DNA from: an uncultured Bacteroidales bacterium
GTDB taxonomy: Bacteria; Bacteroidota; Bacteroidia; Bacteroidales; UBA932
DNA length: 64,000 bases
Direction of reading: 5' to 3'
NCBI GenBank assembly: GCA_900318955.1
Contig: ONMJ01000008.1
Span: 1-64,000 of the forward strand
Each line of letters opens with the position of its first letter. Within the stretch, counting starts at the first letter, position 1. Below are positions 9,551-19,045 of the stretch, piece by piece. Position numbers and translations under genes: made by a program. Under the pieces are notes generated by a model. That model was not told the DNA's origin, did no database searches, and saw only the letters and a list, made by a program, of their open reading frames with translations.

Positions 9551-10444
9551 ATGGAGGATATTCAGAGGAAATATGTCCCGAAATTTCTAAGGGAAAAATT
9601 CGAGCTGATAGGTACGGTTACTTTTGCCGCACTCTTCTCCATCGTTGTCCTGCTTCTCAGCATACCTTTCTCGCACAACGCATGGTTCCGTCTGGGCAAC
9701 AGTGTCTTCTTCCTGTTTACGGCTCTTTTCGCTATAGGCTCCCTTACTATAATTATTATCAGCAGGGTTATAATGTACAAGACCAGAAGAGACTTTCGCC
9801 TGAAATGGTGGCTGTATGTCCTCTGGTGTGCTCTTGAAATCTTGATTATATGCATCCTGTACACTGTTTTCACAGTGACTATAGCTGCTCCGGAAGATAT
9901 GTCTTTTACGGAGATTCTTGCCCATTCGTTCCTGTACGGACTGATCTGCCTCGGAATACCTTATGTTATCGCCGGGTTGGTTTTTACTATCGTCCATCAG
10001 GAAAAAATCATCCGCCTCATCAACATGAAAGAGAATGATGCCCCCTCGTCTTCTGCTGCGGATGACATTCCGGCTAAGACTCCTCTCGAGAAGATAACAC
10101 TGTTCGACAACAGCGGTGTTCTGAAGCTCTCGGTTTCAGGCTCTGACCTTTACTATATAGAGTCGGATGACAATTATATCAAAGTCTGGTATACAGATGG
10201 AAAAGGAGAGCTGAAGACTTATATGCTCAGGTGCAGGCTCAAGACAGTGGAAGAGAGTTTCCAGGGCAGCGACCTTGTCCGTTGCCATAGGAAATTCATA
10301 GTAAATATGTCAAAAGTCAAAGTCCTCCGCAAAGAAAAGGACGGATATGAGCTCGAACTGGACAACGACAAAATCTCTCCGATTCCGGTGACAAAGACCT
10401 ATACGGAGAGTGTCCTTAGCGTTTTTGCCGGCAGGGTAGATTGA
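9551..10444 (+). CDS. Membrane-bound LytTR-family transcriptional regulator
   Basis: 297 residues. Four hydrophobic segments occur at about 20-40, 47-72, 86-110 and 125-147, followed by a linker (155-185). The C-terminal LytTR DNA-binding domain (about 190-290) has family features: DLYYIESDDNYIKVWY, LVRCHRKFIVNMSKV and ISPIPVTKTY. There is no receiver domain, so the signal is probably sensed by the membrane part. The gene is divergent from the fatty-acid operon with phased repeats between them, so autoregulation and control of fabHKFZ are plausible. The family is certain; the target genes are inferred. A terminator follows at once. Confidence 0.88.
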   Translation: MEDIQRKYVPKFLREKFELIGTVTFAALFSIVVLLLSIPFSHNAWFRLGNSVFFLFTALFAIGSLTIIIISRVIMYKTRRDFRLKWWLYVLWCALEILIICILYTVFTVTIAAPEDMSFTEILAHSFLYGLICLGIPYVIAGLVFTIVHQEKIIRLINMKENDAPSSSAADDIPAKTPLEKITLFDNSGVLKLSVSGSDLYYIESDDNYIKVWYTDGKGELKTYMLRCRLKTVEESFQGSDLVRCHRKFIVNMSKVKVLRKEKDGYELELDNDKISPIPVTKTYTESVLSVFAGRVD

Positions 10445-10477
10445 GGTTTCCTCCTGAGGGGAGCCTCTTATTTTTTA
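10443..10477 (+). terminator. Rho-independent terminator after the LytTR gene
   Basis: A 9-bp stem with two G-U pairs (GAGGTTTCC at 10443-10451 with GGGAGCCTC at 10459-10467) is followed by TTATTTTTT. It overlaps the stop codon of the LytTR gene and abuts the stop of the convergent DUF4293 gene. Confidence 0.7.
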
Positions 10478-10920
10478 TTTCGACGGTCCCTCCTAGAATC
10501 CCTGATTCTATACGCCGCTTCGACCATGAGTTGATCCTGGAAACAGCCCCTCGCGGCCAGGAAATTCGATATTGCGATAACCAGAGGGAAGATAGCCGTC
10601 CACTTGAATACGATTCCTTCGGGAGCGGTGAAATACATATAAGCGAGCCATCCCATAACTCCGAGGGAAACAAGTCCTGAAAGCACTGAAAGCCTCATCT
10701 GAAGGATTCTGACTTTAAACGTGACCAGTGCAAGAACAATCATCAGCGCAAGTATGATGAGAAGAATCGCGAAATATGGCTTCTGAAGAGCCAGATATTT
10801 GACACCGACAAGGCCGTCCGGTCCATTGGTTGTATAAGCCGTCCCGAAAACAAGACAAAGTACTAGTACTGTCGATATTGCAAGATAGAGGGTCTGAATT
10901 CTCTGCCACATATTATTCAC
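10468..10920 (-). CDS. DUF4293 membrane protein
   Basis: 150 residues. It begins MWQRIQTLYLAIS, the hallmark start of the Bacteroidetes DUF4293 family (usually MIQRIQ...), preceded here by three extra residues (MNN). Four hydrophobic segments lie at about 10-30, 50-70, 75-95 and 105-122, with a basic C-terminal tail rich in Arg and Lys. The family is widespread in Bacteroidetes, inner-membrane and without a known function. The gene stands alone between a convergent regulator and a divergent phosphorylase. Confidence 0.8.
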   Translation of the reverse strand: MNNMWQRIQTLYLAISTVLVLCLVFGTAYTTNGPDGLVGVKYLALQKPYFAILLIILALMIVLALVTFKVRILQMRLSVLSGLVSLGVMGWLAYMYFTAPEGIVFKWTAIFPLVIAISNFLAARGCFQDQLMVEAAYRIRDSRRDRRNKK

Positions 10921-10966
10921 ATTTTAAAAATTCATCGCAAAAATAGGAAATTCCCTCATAAAAAAC

Positions 10967-10974
10967 TATATTTG
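10967..10974 (+). promoter_or_regulatory. Putative promoter of the nucleoside phosphorylase
   Basis: TATATTTG matches TAnnTTTG, 27 bp upstream of the ATG at 11002. The box itself contains a TTG that could be mistaken for a start codon in the same frame. Confidence 0.6.
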
Positions 10975-11001
10975 TTTTTTACTAATAATCATTGTATCGT
11001 C

Positions 11002-11874
11002 ATGAGAATACCTGAATCAGAATTAATAATCAATGGAGACGGCTCAGCGTTCCATATCCACATGAGACCTGAAGAACTTGCCGATAATGTCATCCTCGTA
11101 GGAGATCCCGAAAGGGTCCATATCATCGCGGAGCATTTCGACGAGACCGAATCCAGCCATGCTTCCAGAGAGTTCGTTTCCGTCACGGGCTATCGCAACG
11201 GTAAGCGCATAACTGCCCTTTCCCACGGCATAGGTCCGGACAATATCGACATAGTAATGACAGAGCTCGACGCCCTTGCAAATGTTGATTTCAAAACCCG
11301 CGAAATAAAGCCTGAGCATCGTTCGCTCAACATTATCCGCATCGGGACATCAGGCGCGCTTCATGCCGACATTCCTCTCGGGAGTTTCATCCTTTCCCAC
11401 GTTTCAATCGGCTTCGATGGCGTAATGAACTGGTACGCGAATCGCTCCAAGATAGCCATGACGGATGTTGAAAAGGCATTCAAGAAACATATGCACTGGC
11501 CGGCAAAGCTTCCTTCCCCTTACTTCGTAAAGTCCAGTCAGAAGATGATTGACTTGCTTTCCGACTGCACTATCAAAGGCGCAACCATCTCTGCACCCGG
11601 ATTCTACGGTCCTCAGGGAAGGGTCGTCAGACTGCCTCTTGCGATGCCTAACATGCTCGAAGATATCGAATCCTTCCGTTTCGGTGATTACCGTATTACC
11701 AACTTTGAAATGGAGGGAGCTCCCCTAGCCGGCTTTGCAGCCCACCTCGGGCACAACGCCACTACAGTCTGCTGCGCCATCGCAAACCGCTATCTCCAGA
11801 GCTCAAATCCTGACTACAAGCCTCAGGTCCGCCAGTTGATTGAAATTGTAGTCGACAGGCTCTCGAGACTGTAA
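11002..11874 (+). CDS. Nucleoside phosphorylase (uridine phosphorylase-like)
   Basis: Cleaves a nucleoside with phosphate to give a free base and (deoxy)ribose-1-phosphate in salvage. 290 residues from the chosen ATG. Family-1 phosphorylase motifs are visible: GDPERVHIIAEHFD (phosphate binding), SHGIGPDNIDIVMTEL, RIGTSGALHADIPLGS and the substrate motif NFEMEGAPLAGFAAHLGH. The last resembles uridine phosphorylase more than purine phosphorylase, but specificity is not certain. The ATG was preferred over an in-frame TTG at 10972 because that TTG lies in the -7 box. Transcribed alone. Confidence 0.88.
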   Translation: MRIPESELIINGDGSAFHIHMRPEELADNVILVGDPERVHIIAEHFDETESSHASREFVSVTGYRNGKRITALSHGIGPDNIDIVMTELDALANVDFKTREIKPEHRSLNIIRIGTSGALHADIPLGSFILSHVSIGFDGVMNWYANRSKIAMTDVEKAFKKHMHWPAKLPSPYFVKSSQKMIDLLSDCTIKGATISAPGFYGPQGRVVRLPLAMPNMLEDIESFRFGDYRITNFEMEGAPLAGFAAHLGHNATTVCCAIANRYLQSSNPDYKPQVRQLIEIVVDRLSRL

Positions 11875-11880
11875 ATTCAT

Positions 11881-11908
11881 ACGGCAGTTGCATCACTGCG
11901 ACTGCCGT
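11881..11908. terminator. Strong hairpin after the phosphorylase gene
   Basis: An 11-bp stem with one G-U pair (11881-11891 with 11898-11908) and a 6-nt loop, 6 bp after the phosphorylase stop. There is no clear T run on either side, so it may act as a weak terminator or as an mRNA end-stabilising hairpin between two convergent genes. Confidence 0.45.
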
Positions 11909-11972
11909 ACTACTTAACCTAAACTTAAACTATGAAAAACTTCAAAGGCAAATATAGATATTTTATTTAAAA

Positions 11973-14372
11973 TCACAAAGGGAGAAGCCTGATTTTTGCG
12001 AATTTAAGCAACAAAATTTTCTCTCCGTACTTATCGAATACTATCTTTGCCTTGAGTTCAGGGATTCTGCCTGTGATTTCCAATATCTTGCCCTCTCCGA
12101 AACGATTGTGCTCAATACGGTCTCCAACCTTGAATTTATCCATCGTATCCGGGACGAAATTCTCAATTGCAGGGGGCAGAGGACGATTTTTAAGATCTGC
12201 GCGAGTAACACCGGCCGTACTTGAAGCAGTAACAGATGTAGAGCTCCCGAAAGGCCCTCCGCCTCCGAAACGGAAGCCCCTGCTGTATCCAGGATCATCC
12301 TCATCCCCTATCGTATGGGCATGGAGTTCCTCCTTCCTCAATGGATTCTCGATATATTGGGGAGCAATCTCACGAAGGAAACGGCTCGGAGCATTGGATT
12401 CATGCTTTCCGTTTCGCATACGCGTCGTAGAGAATGTCAGAGCGACAGCTTTTTTGGCCCTTGTCAAGGCCACATAAAAGAGGCGCCTCTCCTCTTCGAT
12501 ATCTTTCTCCGAAGCCAGCATACCTCCGGAGGGGAAGAGATTCTCCTCCATTCCGGACACATACACATATGGAAATTCAAGGCCCTTTGCAGAATGGGCT
12601 GTCATAAGGGCGATTTTATTGCTCCCATCTTCGTCGTCGGCCACATCCACATTACTAAGGAGCGAAATGTCTTCAAGGAAATCCACGAGAAGCACTGTCG
12701 GATAGTCAATCGAAGAGACCTCGGAAGCATCCTTTATCTCGCCGTCCTCAATAAGCTGCTCGACATACTCGCCGTCCCTGTCATCCCGGAACGTCGCTAC
12801 ACTGTCGAGAAGTTCCTCGACATTAGAGGTTCTGGACTGGCCTTCGATGGAAGTATCCTCCTTATAAAGCCGGTATATCCCGGTTTCAAGGGCAATCGCC
12901 CGGGCAACAGCCTCCGCATCCTCTTTTGAAGCGCGCTCGGAGAGTGTTTTCAGAAGGTCGCAGAACTCGACGATTTTCTTCTGTCCTGCGCTCCTGAGGC
13001 CGTATTTTTCGAGACCGTCAAGATATGCAGCTTTAAAAAGGGAACATTGTTTTTCTTTCGCAACAGCCTCCAGGGCGGACAAAGAAGTTCCTCCGATTCC
13101 GCGGGCGGGCTTATTGACTACCCTCTTGAATGATTCGTCATCATTGAGATTGACCACCAGCTTGAAATAGGCCATTACGTCCTTTACCTCCATTCTTTCG
13201 AAGAAGGAATTGCCGGAATAGATCATATAAGGAAGATTACGCTTACGAAGAGCTTCCTCAAGTGCCCTGGACTGGGAATTTGTCCTATATAGAATAGCAA
13301 AATCCTTATACTCGGCACGGGTATCGCGCATCCTGGAAATAATTGACGATGCGATAAGTATCGCCTCCTCCTCAGCCGTATATGCCCTCATCAGCTTTAT
13401 CTTCTCGCCCTTTTCCCCAACCGCAACGCAAGTCTTGGGAATTCTCGAGGAATTCTTGGCAATCAAAGAATTGGCCGCATTGACAATGTTGGCAGTAGAA
13501 CGATAATTCCTCTCCAGACGGAAAGTCTTCGCCTCCGGGAGGTCCTTGGTAAAATTCAGGATATTACCGATCTCTGCTCCACGGAAGGCATAGATGGACT
13601 GACTGTCGTCTCCGACTACGCAGATATTGTGCTTAGGGTTCAACTTCGTCAGTTCACGAAGGATCCGGTACTGCGAGAAATTGGTATCCTGATACTCGTC
13701 CACAAGTATATAGTCAAACCGACCGGCGATATCCCGCAGAGCAACCTCGCTCTTTTTAAGAAGGATATTCATATTGAGGAGGATATCATCAAAGTCCATC
13801 ACCCCGGATTGCCTGAGCATCTGGTCGTATAGAGCATATACTTCATGCAGAAGCGGCCTCTTCGAGACCCTGTCGTCATCGAGAGCCTTCTGGTTCCTTG
13901 AGTATGCGGAAGCCGTGATAAGGGCATTCTTTGCTTTGGATATCCTGGAGAGGACATCCTTCGGTTTATAGAACTTATCGTCGAAAGAGAGCTGCTTGAT
14001 GCACGTCTTTATCGCACTTATGGAATCAGAGGTATCATATATAGTAAAAGACGCAGGGTATCCAAGGACGTCGGCGTACTCTCGAAGGAAACGGACAAAG
14101 ACGGAATGGAAGGTCCCCATATAGATCTTCCTGGCCTTCCGCTCCCCGATCATCAGAGCAATCCTCTCCTTCATCTCGGTCGCGGCTTTCTTCGTGAAAG
14201 TCAGGGCCAGAATCCTCGAAGGATCCGCCCCGTTCTCTATCGTATAAGCAATTCTTGACGTCAGAACCCGTGTCTTCCCCGATCCTGCTCCGGCAACAAT
14301 CAGTACCGGTCCGTCCACACATTTGACAGCGGCAAGCTGCTCGTTATTGAGTTCATCTAAAATAGCGCTCAT
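11973..14372 (-). CDS. pcrA: UvrD/PcrA-type superfamily 1A DNA helicase
   Basis: 3'-5' DNA helicase for nucleotide excision and mismatch repair and for clearing replication blocks. 799 residues from the ATG giving MSAILDELNNEQLAAV. Motifs in order: AGAGSGKT (Walker A), VDEYQDTN (Walker B), SQSIYAFRGAE, ERNYRSTANIV, TAHSAKGLEFPYVYV and YVALTRAKK. The C-terminus holds the Tudor-like segment KVGDRIEHNRFGEGKILEI known from PcrA and UvrD. An in-frame TTG at 14390 was rejected as the start. A possible -7 box (TAATTTCG, minus strand) overlaps the nqrA upstream region; the gene is divergent from nqrA. Confidence 0.95.
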   Translation of the reverse strand: MSAILDELNNEQLAAVKCVDGPVLIVAGAGSGKTRVLTSRIAYTIENGADPSRILALTFTKKAATEMKERIALMIGERKARKIYMGTFHSVFVRFLREYADVLGYPASFTIYDTSDSISAIKTCIKQLSFDDKFYKPKDVLSRISKAKNALITASAYSRNQKALDDDRVSKRPLLHEVYALYDQMLRQSGVMDFDDILLNMNILLKKSEVALRDIAGRFDYILVDEYQDTNFSQYRILRELTKLNPKHNICVVGDDSQSIYAFRGAEIGNILNFTKDLPEAKTFRLERNYRSTANIVNAANSLIAKNSSRIPKTCVAVGEKGEKIKLMRAYTAEEEAILIASSIISRMRDTRAEYKDFAILYRTNSQSRALEEALRKRNLPYMIYSGNSFFERMEVKDVMAYFKLVVNLNDDESFKRVVNKPARGIGGTSLSALEAVAKEKQCSLFKAAYLDGLEKYGLRSAGQKKIVEFCDLLKTLSERASKEDAEAVARAIALETGIYRLYKEDTSIEGQSRTSNVEELLDSVATFRDDRDGEYVEQLIEDGEIKDASEVSSIDYPTVLLVDFLEDISLLSNVDVADDEDGSNKIALMTAHSAKGLEFPYVYVSGMEENLFPSGGMLASEKDIEEERRLFYVALTRAKKAVALTFSTTRMRNGKHESNAPSRFLREIAPQYIENPLRKEELHAHTIGDEDDPGYSRGFRFGGGGPFGSSTSVTASSTAGVTRADLKNRPLPPAIENFVPDTMDKFKVGDRIEHNRFGEGKILEITGRIPELKAKIVFDKYGEKILLLKFAKIRLLPL

Positions 14373-14412
14373 CTGCAGCAATATTTTCAAGCGAAATTAG
14401 AAAAAAAATCCG

Positions 14413-14420
14413 TATCTTCG
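14413..14420 (+). promoter_or_regulatory. Candidate nqr operon promoter
   Basis: TATCTTCG differs from TAnnTTTG at one position and lies 38 bp before the nqrA start. The region is A/T-rich with no good -33 element, so this is tentative. Confidence 0.35.
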
Positions 14421-14458
14421 CGCGGTATTATTGAAAATACACAAAATTATTATTCATA

Positions 14459-15805
14459 ATGTCTAACAACATCGATTTGAAAAAGGGCCTGGACATTCCT
14501 ATAAAGGGTGCCGCTGCCCAGAAAGTCGTGAGGACGGTGATTCCGGAAGTTGTTGCCATCAAACCAACTGATTTCAAAGGACTCATCCCGAGACTCCTTG
14601 TCAAAGAAGGTGACAAAGTACTCGCCGGCTCCCCCGTACTCGCCGACAAACAGAATCCCGACATTCTTTTCACTTCTCCCGTGAGCGGGACAGTGAAAGA
14701 GATTGTCAGAGGGGATAAGAGAAAGCTTCTCGCTGTTCTCGTTGAGACTGATTCGGAGCAGAAGAAAGTCGATTTCGGTGCAAAAGACGCGGACTCCCTC
14801 ACAAAAGAAGAGGTCAAAGACCTCCTGCTCAAGAGCGGACTGTGGGGTGCATTGATCCAGAGGCCTTACGGCGTAATGGCGGACCCTTCCGCTGAGCCGA
14901 AGGCCATTTTCGTATCATCATTCTCCACCGCGCCTCTCGCTCCCGACACAGACTTTACTCTCGCCGGAAAAGCCGAGTACATACAGGCGGGCATTACCGC
15001 TTTGACCAAACTCACCGACGGAGGAGTTCATCTCTGCATCAATAAGGCTACTGAAGCCAAGTCCATGTTCGCAAAAATGGACAAGGCTATTATCCATGGG
15101 GTCAGCGGCAAGCATCCCGCAGGCAACGTTGGAGTCCAGATCAGCCACATCTCTCCCATCAGGAAAGGAGAAATCGTTTGGACGATATCTCCCCTCTTCG
15201 TCGCAGCTATCGGCCAGCTGGTGCAGACAGGTAAACTAGACCTTCTCCGTAAAGTGGCCATTACCGGCCCTGCCGCCGATGATCCCGCTTATGTAGAAAC
15301 TCTTCCCGGAGCTCCTGTAAAGAGCCTTACCGCATCCTATGAAGGAGTCCGCTATATCGGCGGAGACATCCTTACCGGCGAGATTATCGGAAAAGACGGC
15401 TATCTCGGATTCTTCCAGGATCAGATTTGCCTAATTTCCGAAGGCACCGAGCGTGAGATTCTCGGATGGGCGAAGCCTTTCCGCATGAACCTCCACAGCT
15501 CCTCAAAGTGCTACTTCTCCTGGCTTGCGCCCAAGAAACTCTACGACATGAACACCAATCTTCACGGAGGCCCCCGCGCCTTTGTCGAGACCAAGTGCTT
15601 CGAGGACGTAACTCCTATGGACATCTTCCCCATCTACCTGATCAAGGCCTGCCTTGCAGGCGACATCGACAAGATGGAGAAATATGGCATTTACGAGGTC
15701 CTTCCAGAAGATCTCGCTCTTTGCGACTATGTAGACCCCTCCAAGAATGACATCCAGGATATCATCTCGAAGGGCATCGACCTCATGATTAAAGAAATGG
15801 CATAA
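14459..15805 (+). CDS. nqrA: Na+-translocating NADH:quinone reductase subunit A
   Basis: Peripheral cytoplasmic subunit of the sodium-pumping Na+-NQR complex, which oxidises NADH, reduces quinone and builds a sodium gradient. 448 residues, the family length, starting with the characteristic KKGLDIPIKGAA. It contains no cofactor-binding cysteines, as expected for NqrA. It is the first of six consecutive same-strand genes with gaps of 3 to 21 bp that match the nqrA-F order. The sodium gradient would power the Na+-coupled symporter found later in the window. Confidence 0.97.
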   Translation: MSNNIDLKKGLDIPIKGAAAQKVVRTVIPEVVAIKPTDFKGLIPRLLVKEGDKVLAGSPVLADKQNPDILFTSPVSGTVKEIVRGDKRKLLAVLVETDSEQKKVDFGAKDADSLTKEEVKDLLLKSGLWGALIQRPYGVMADPSAEPKAIFVSSFSTAPLAPDTDFTLAGKAEYIQAGITALTKLTDGGVHLCINKATEAKSMFAKMDKAIIHGVSGKHPAGNVGVQISHISPIRKGEIVWTISPLFVAAIGQLVQTGKLDLLRKVAITGPAADDPAYVETLPGAPVKSLTASYEGVRYIGGDILTGEIIGKDGYLGFFQDQICLISEGTEREILGWAKPFRMNLHSSSKCYFSWLAPKKLYDMNTNLHGGPRAFVETKCFEDVTPMDIFPIYLIKACLAGDIDKMEKYGIYEVLPEDLALCDYVDPSKNDIQDIISKGIDLMIKEMA

Positions 15806-15808
15806 GTT

Positions 15809-16948
15809 ATGGCAGAAGAAAAGAAAGCAGGCCTTTTTGAGAAAGGCGGCAAGCTCTACTGGCTCCATTCTACAATAGACGCCTTCGACACCTTCCTTCG
15901 CGTTCCCGGTACGGTGACTGCCAAGGGAGCCCATGTCAGGGACGCCATCGACCTGAAGAGGGTTATGATCATGGTCGTCGTAGCCCTCGTTCCTGCAGCT
16001 CTGTTCGGCATGTACAATGTCGGCTACCAGACTGCACTCGCAACAGGTGCCTCCTGGGGATTCTGGAAGATGTTCTTCTACGGTCTCCTCAAGGTTCTTC
16101 CCCTTTATATTGTTTCCTATCTCGTCGGTCTTGGAATCGAATTCGCTTCATCCCAGATTCGCGGCGAGGAAGTAAATGAAGGTTACCTCGTTACCGGTTT
16201 CCTCATTCCTCTTATCGTCCCTGTAGACGTTCCCCTATGGATGCTCGCACTCGCCGTCGCGTTTGCAGTAATCTTCGGAAAAGAAGTCTTCGGAGGTACC
16301 GGAATGAACATTTGGAACCCGGCCCTCCTTACCCGTGCATTCCTGTTCTTCTCATATCCTTCCAGCATGTCGGGATCCGATGTCTGGGTCCATATTCCGA
16401 AGGACATGGCCCCCACTGACGCATTCACAGGCGCCACCCCTCTTGCAATTGCAGGAGACGGCGGAGTCGGGGCTCTCGATGCTGCAGGTTACTCGTTCAT
16501 GGATCTCTTCTGGGGCCTTATCCCCGGATCAGTCGGTGAGACTTCGGTTATTGCTATCCTTATCGGTGCTGTTATTATCCTTTGGAGCGGAGTCGCCAGC
16601 TGGAAGATAATGTTATCCTCCATTGCAGGCGCCCTCCTAGTCGGATGGTTCGGCCAGTTGGCCGGTTCCGGCATTCCCGCGTACTACCACCTTGTAATGG
16701 GAGGATTCCTCTTCGGAACCGTCTTCATGGCCACTGACCCTGTCACTTCGGCCCAGACCGAGACCGGCAAATGGATCTACGGATTCCTCGTCGGCGCCCT
16801 CGCGGTAGTAGTCCGCCTTTGGAACCCCGGATATGCAGAAGGAATGATGCTCGCCATCCTCCTTATGAACACCTTCGCTCCTCTTATCGACCACTGCGTC
16901 GTTTCTGCGAGCATCTCCCGCAGGGCGAAGAAAATGAAAACCGCTTAA
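15809..16948 (+). CDS. nqrB: Na+-translocating NADH:quinone reductase subunit B
   Basis: Integral membrane subunit carrying riboflavin and a covalently bound FMN. 379 residues with about ten hydrophobic segments after an amphipathic N-terminus. The FMN attachment motif is in DAFTGATPLA, with Thr210 at the position that binds FMN by a phosphoester bond in characterised NqrB. Starts 3 bp after nqrA. Confidence 0.97.
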   Translation: MAEEKKAGLFEKGGKLYWLHSTIDAFDTFLRVPGTVTAKGAHVRDAIDLKRVMIMVVVALVPAALFGMYNVGYQTALATGASWGFWKMFFYGLLKVLPLYIVSYLVGLGIEFASSQIRGEEVNEGYLVTGFLIPLIVPVDVPLWMLALAVAFAVIFGKEVFGGTGMNIWNPALLTRAFLFFSYPSSMSGSDVWVHIPKDMAPTDAFTGATPLAIAGDGGVGALDAAGYSFMDLFWGLIPGSVGETSVIAILIGAVIILWSGVASWKIMLSSIAGALLVGWFGQLAGSGIPAYYHLVMGGFLFGTVFMATDPVTSAQTETGKWIYGFLVGALAVVVRLWNPGYAEGMMLAILLMNTFAPLIDHCVVSASISRRAKKMKTA

Positions 16949-16960
16949 TTGAATATAGGT

Positions 16961-17794
16961 ATGAATACAAATAGCAACATCTATACAGTGATCTATACCA
17001 CAGTTATCGTGGTGATAGTCGCAGCGGTTCTCGCTTTCGTCTCCCAGTCCCTCAAGGGCAACCAGCAGGCTAACGAGAAAGCCGACACCATCTCCCAGAT
17101 GCTGACGGCCGCTCAGTTCGGCACCAAGGCCGATTTCCAGAAAATGGGGAACAAGGCAGTCCTCGCCCGCTATGCTGAGGAGATCGCCGAAGCATTCACA
17201 GTAAGCCCTGACGGCAGCCGCACCGGCGATATCGCACTCGATGAAGTTTTCTCGCCGAGCCTTCTGAAACGTCAGAACTACAATATCAAGGGTGGCCAGA
17301 ACGCTACCGGCGCTCCCGAGCTTCCCGTATTCATCTTCAAGAACGGCAAGAAGGTCGTCCCCGTCTATGGAGCCGGCCTCTGGGGCCCTGTCTGGGGCTA
17401 TATCGCCTTCAATGAAGACAACTCTATCGCAGGCGCATACTTCGATCATGAGAGCGAGACCGCAGGCCTCGGCGCCAAGATTAAGGACGACCCCGCTTTC
17501 CAGGCTGAATTCATCGGAGAGAAACCATCTCTCGGCGAATCCAAAGTCTTCGAAATCGTCAAGGGCGGATCCCCCAAGGACACTGAGAACAAGGAGGTCA
17601 TCGATAATAAGATCGATGCCATCACCGGTGCTACAATGACGTCCAAGGGCCTCGAAGCCGCAATAAACACTTGGCTCGGAGCATATAGCGCTTATCTTCT
17701 CTCCGCTACTCCGAAAGTAGAGGAAGAAGTTCCCGCAGAGGTGAATGAAGAAGCCGTCGAAGGCGAGGAAACAACTAAAACTGTGGAGGAATAA
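16961..17794 (+). CDS. nqrC: Na+-translocating NADH:quinone reductase subunit C
   Basis: Membrane-anchored periplasmic flavoprotein subunit. 277 residues from the ATG; an upstream TTG in frame was rejected. One N-terminal membrane helix (about 8-28) precedes a large outside domain. The covalent FMN site is DAITGATMTS, with Thr225 the same number as in Vibrio cholerae NqrC. The tail is rich in Glu (EEEVPAEVNEEAVEGEE), an unusual acidic extension of about 30 residues. FMN attachment needs the ApbE transferase, which is not in this window. Confidence 0.96.
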   Translation: MNTNSNIYTVIYTTVIVVIVAAVLAFVSQSLKGNQQANEKADTISQMLTAAQFGTKADFQKMGNKAVLARYAEEIAEAFTVSPDGSRTGDIALDEVFSPSLLKRQNYNIKGGQNATGAPELPVFIFKNGKKVVPVYGAGLWGPVWGYIAFNEDNSIAGAYFDHESETAGLGAKIKDDPAFQAEFIGEKPSLGESKVFEIVKGGSPKDTENKEVIDNKIDAITGATMTSKGLEAAINTWLGAYSAYLLSATPKVEEEVPAEVNEEAVEGEETTKTVEE

Positions 17795-17797
17795 GCC

Positions 17798-18412
17798 ATG
17801 AATGCAAAACTAAAAGAAACTCTTTTGAATCCGATTTTCAAGAACAACCCTATTACCGTTCTTGTCCTCGGTATTTGCTCCTCGCTGGCCGTAACGGTCA
17901 CAATGAAGGGAGCCCTCGTCATGGCACTCTCTGTCATCGTCGTGACCGGCGTTTCGAGCCTTATCCTTTCGCTCCTCAGGAACACCATCCCGAGCCGCGT
18001 CAGGATCATCGTCCAGCTCGTTGTTGTCGCAATGATGGTTATCCTCGTCGACCAGGTGCTCAAATCTTTTGAAGCCACCTATGCAATCGACAAGCAGCTC
18101 TCAGTCTACATCGGCCTTATAATCACTAACTGTATCGTCATGGGCCGAATCGAGGCATTCGCTCTTGGAAACAAGCCTTGGCCTTCGTTCCTCGACGGTG
18201 TAGCAAACGGAGCCGGATACGGAATGATTCTCCTCATCGTCGCCTTCTTCCGTGAACTTCTCGGAAGCGGCACTCTGTTCGGATTCGATATCCTCAACCG
18301 ATTCGGTTATGTCCCCAACAACCTGGTGATCCTTCCCCCGTTCGCCCTCATCCTCCTCGGATGCATCGTATGGGTCCAGAGATCTATCCAGAAAGACCTT
18401 CAGGAAAAATAA
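17798..18412 (+). CDS. nqrD: Na+-translocating NADH:quinone reductase subunit D
   Basis: Integral membrane subunit that, with NqrE, forms the inverted-repeat channel-like pair holding an Fe-S centre. 204 residues with six hydrophobic segments. The family segment NCIVMGRIEAFA carries the conserved cysteine (residue 109 in this count) at the NqrD/NqrE interface. Begins 3 bp after nqrC. Confidence 0.97.
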   Translation: MNAKLKETLLNPIFKNNPITVLVLGICSSLAVTVTMKGALVMALSVIVVTGVSSLILSLLRNTIPSRVRIIVQLVVVAMMVILVDQVLKSFEATYAIDKQLSVYIGLIITNCIVMGRIEAFALGNKPWPSFLDGVANGAGYGMILLIVAFFRELLGSGTLFGFDILNRFGYVPNNLVILPPFALILLGCIVWVQRSIQKDLQEK

Positions 18413-18433
18413 CAAACTAGCACAAGACGTATT

Positions 18434-19030
18434 ATGGAATATTTAAGCTTATTCGTAAAGTCAATCTTCGTTGACAATATGATTTTTGCATACTTCCTCG
18501 GAATGTGCTCGTTCCTGGCGGTATCCAAAAATGTAAAGACGGCAGCAGGCCTTGGCCTGGCAGTCATCTTCGTTCTTCTGGTGACTCTCCCTATCAACTG
18601 GCTTCTCAATACTTATGTACTTGCTCCCGACGCACTCATCGAAGGTGTTGACCTTAGCTTCCTCAGCTTCATCATCTTCATCGCAGTCATCGCCGCTATA
18701 GTACAGATAGTCGAAATGGTTGTGGAGAAATTCTCTCCTTCCCTTTACTCTTCTCTCGGAATCTTCCTTCCGCTGATTGCCGTAAACTGCGCAATCCTCG
18801 GAGGATCGCTCTTCATGCAGCAGAGGGACTTCATGAACTTCGCAGAGCCCGTAGTCTACGCTCTCGGTAGCGGTATCGGCTGGTTCCTCGCGATTGTTTC
18901 CCTCGCCGCAATCCGCGAAAAGATGGCCTACAGCAATGTTCCTCCGGCACTCAAGGGTCTCGGAATCACATTCATCACTGTCGGTCTCATGGGTATGGCA
19001 TTCATGACTTTCATGGGTATTTCACTTTAA
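18434..19030 (+). CDS. nqrE: Na+-translocating NADH:quinone reductase subunit E
   Basis: Integral membrane partner of NqrD, 198 residues with six hydrophobic segments in the opposite topology. Typical motifs are [18 protein letters not shown] near the N-terminus and [11 protein letters not shown] in the second half; the cysteines of both are the ones expected to bind the shared iron centre. The 21-bp gap from nqrD is the largest in the operon. Confidence 0.97.
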   Translation: MEYLSLFVKSIFVDNMIFAYFLGMCSFLAVSKNVKTAAGLGLAVIFVLLVTLPINWLLNTYVLAPDALIEGVDLSFLSFIIFIAVIAAIVQIVEMVVEKFSPSLYSSLGIFLPLIAVNCAILGGSLFMQQRDFMNFAEPVVYALGSGIGWFLAIVSLAAIREKMAYSNVPPALKGLGITFITVGLMGMAFMTFMGISL

Positions 19031-19045
19031 TAGGAGGATTTGACA

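Noticed and set aside
11932..11970. 12-codon frame starting MKNFKGKYRY before the helicase gene end
   Set aside because: Too short, with no promoter signal; possibly a decayed gene start but nothing supports it.
16637..17449. 270-residue open frame antisense to nqrB/nqrC
   Set aside because: Both nqr genes are certain; the acidic low-complexity translation is typical of antisense frames.
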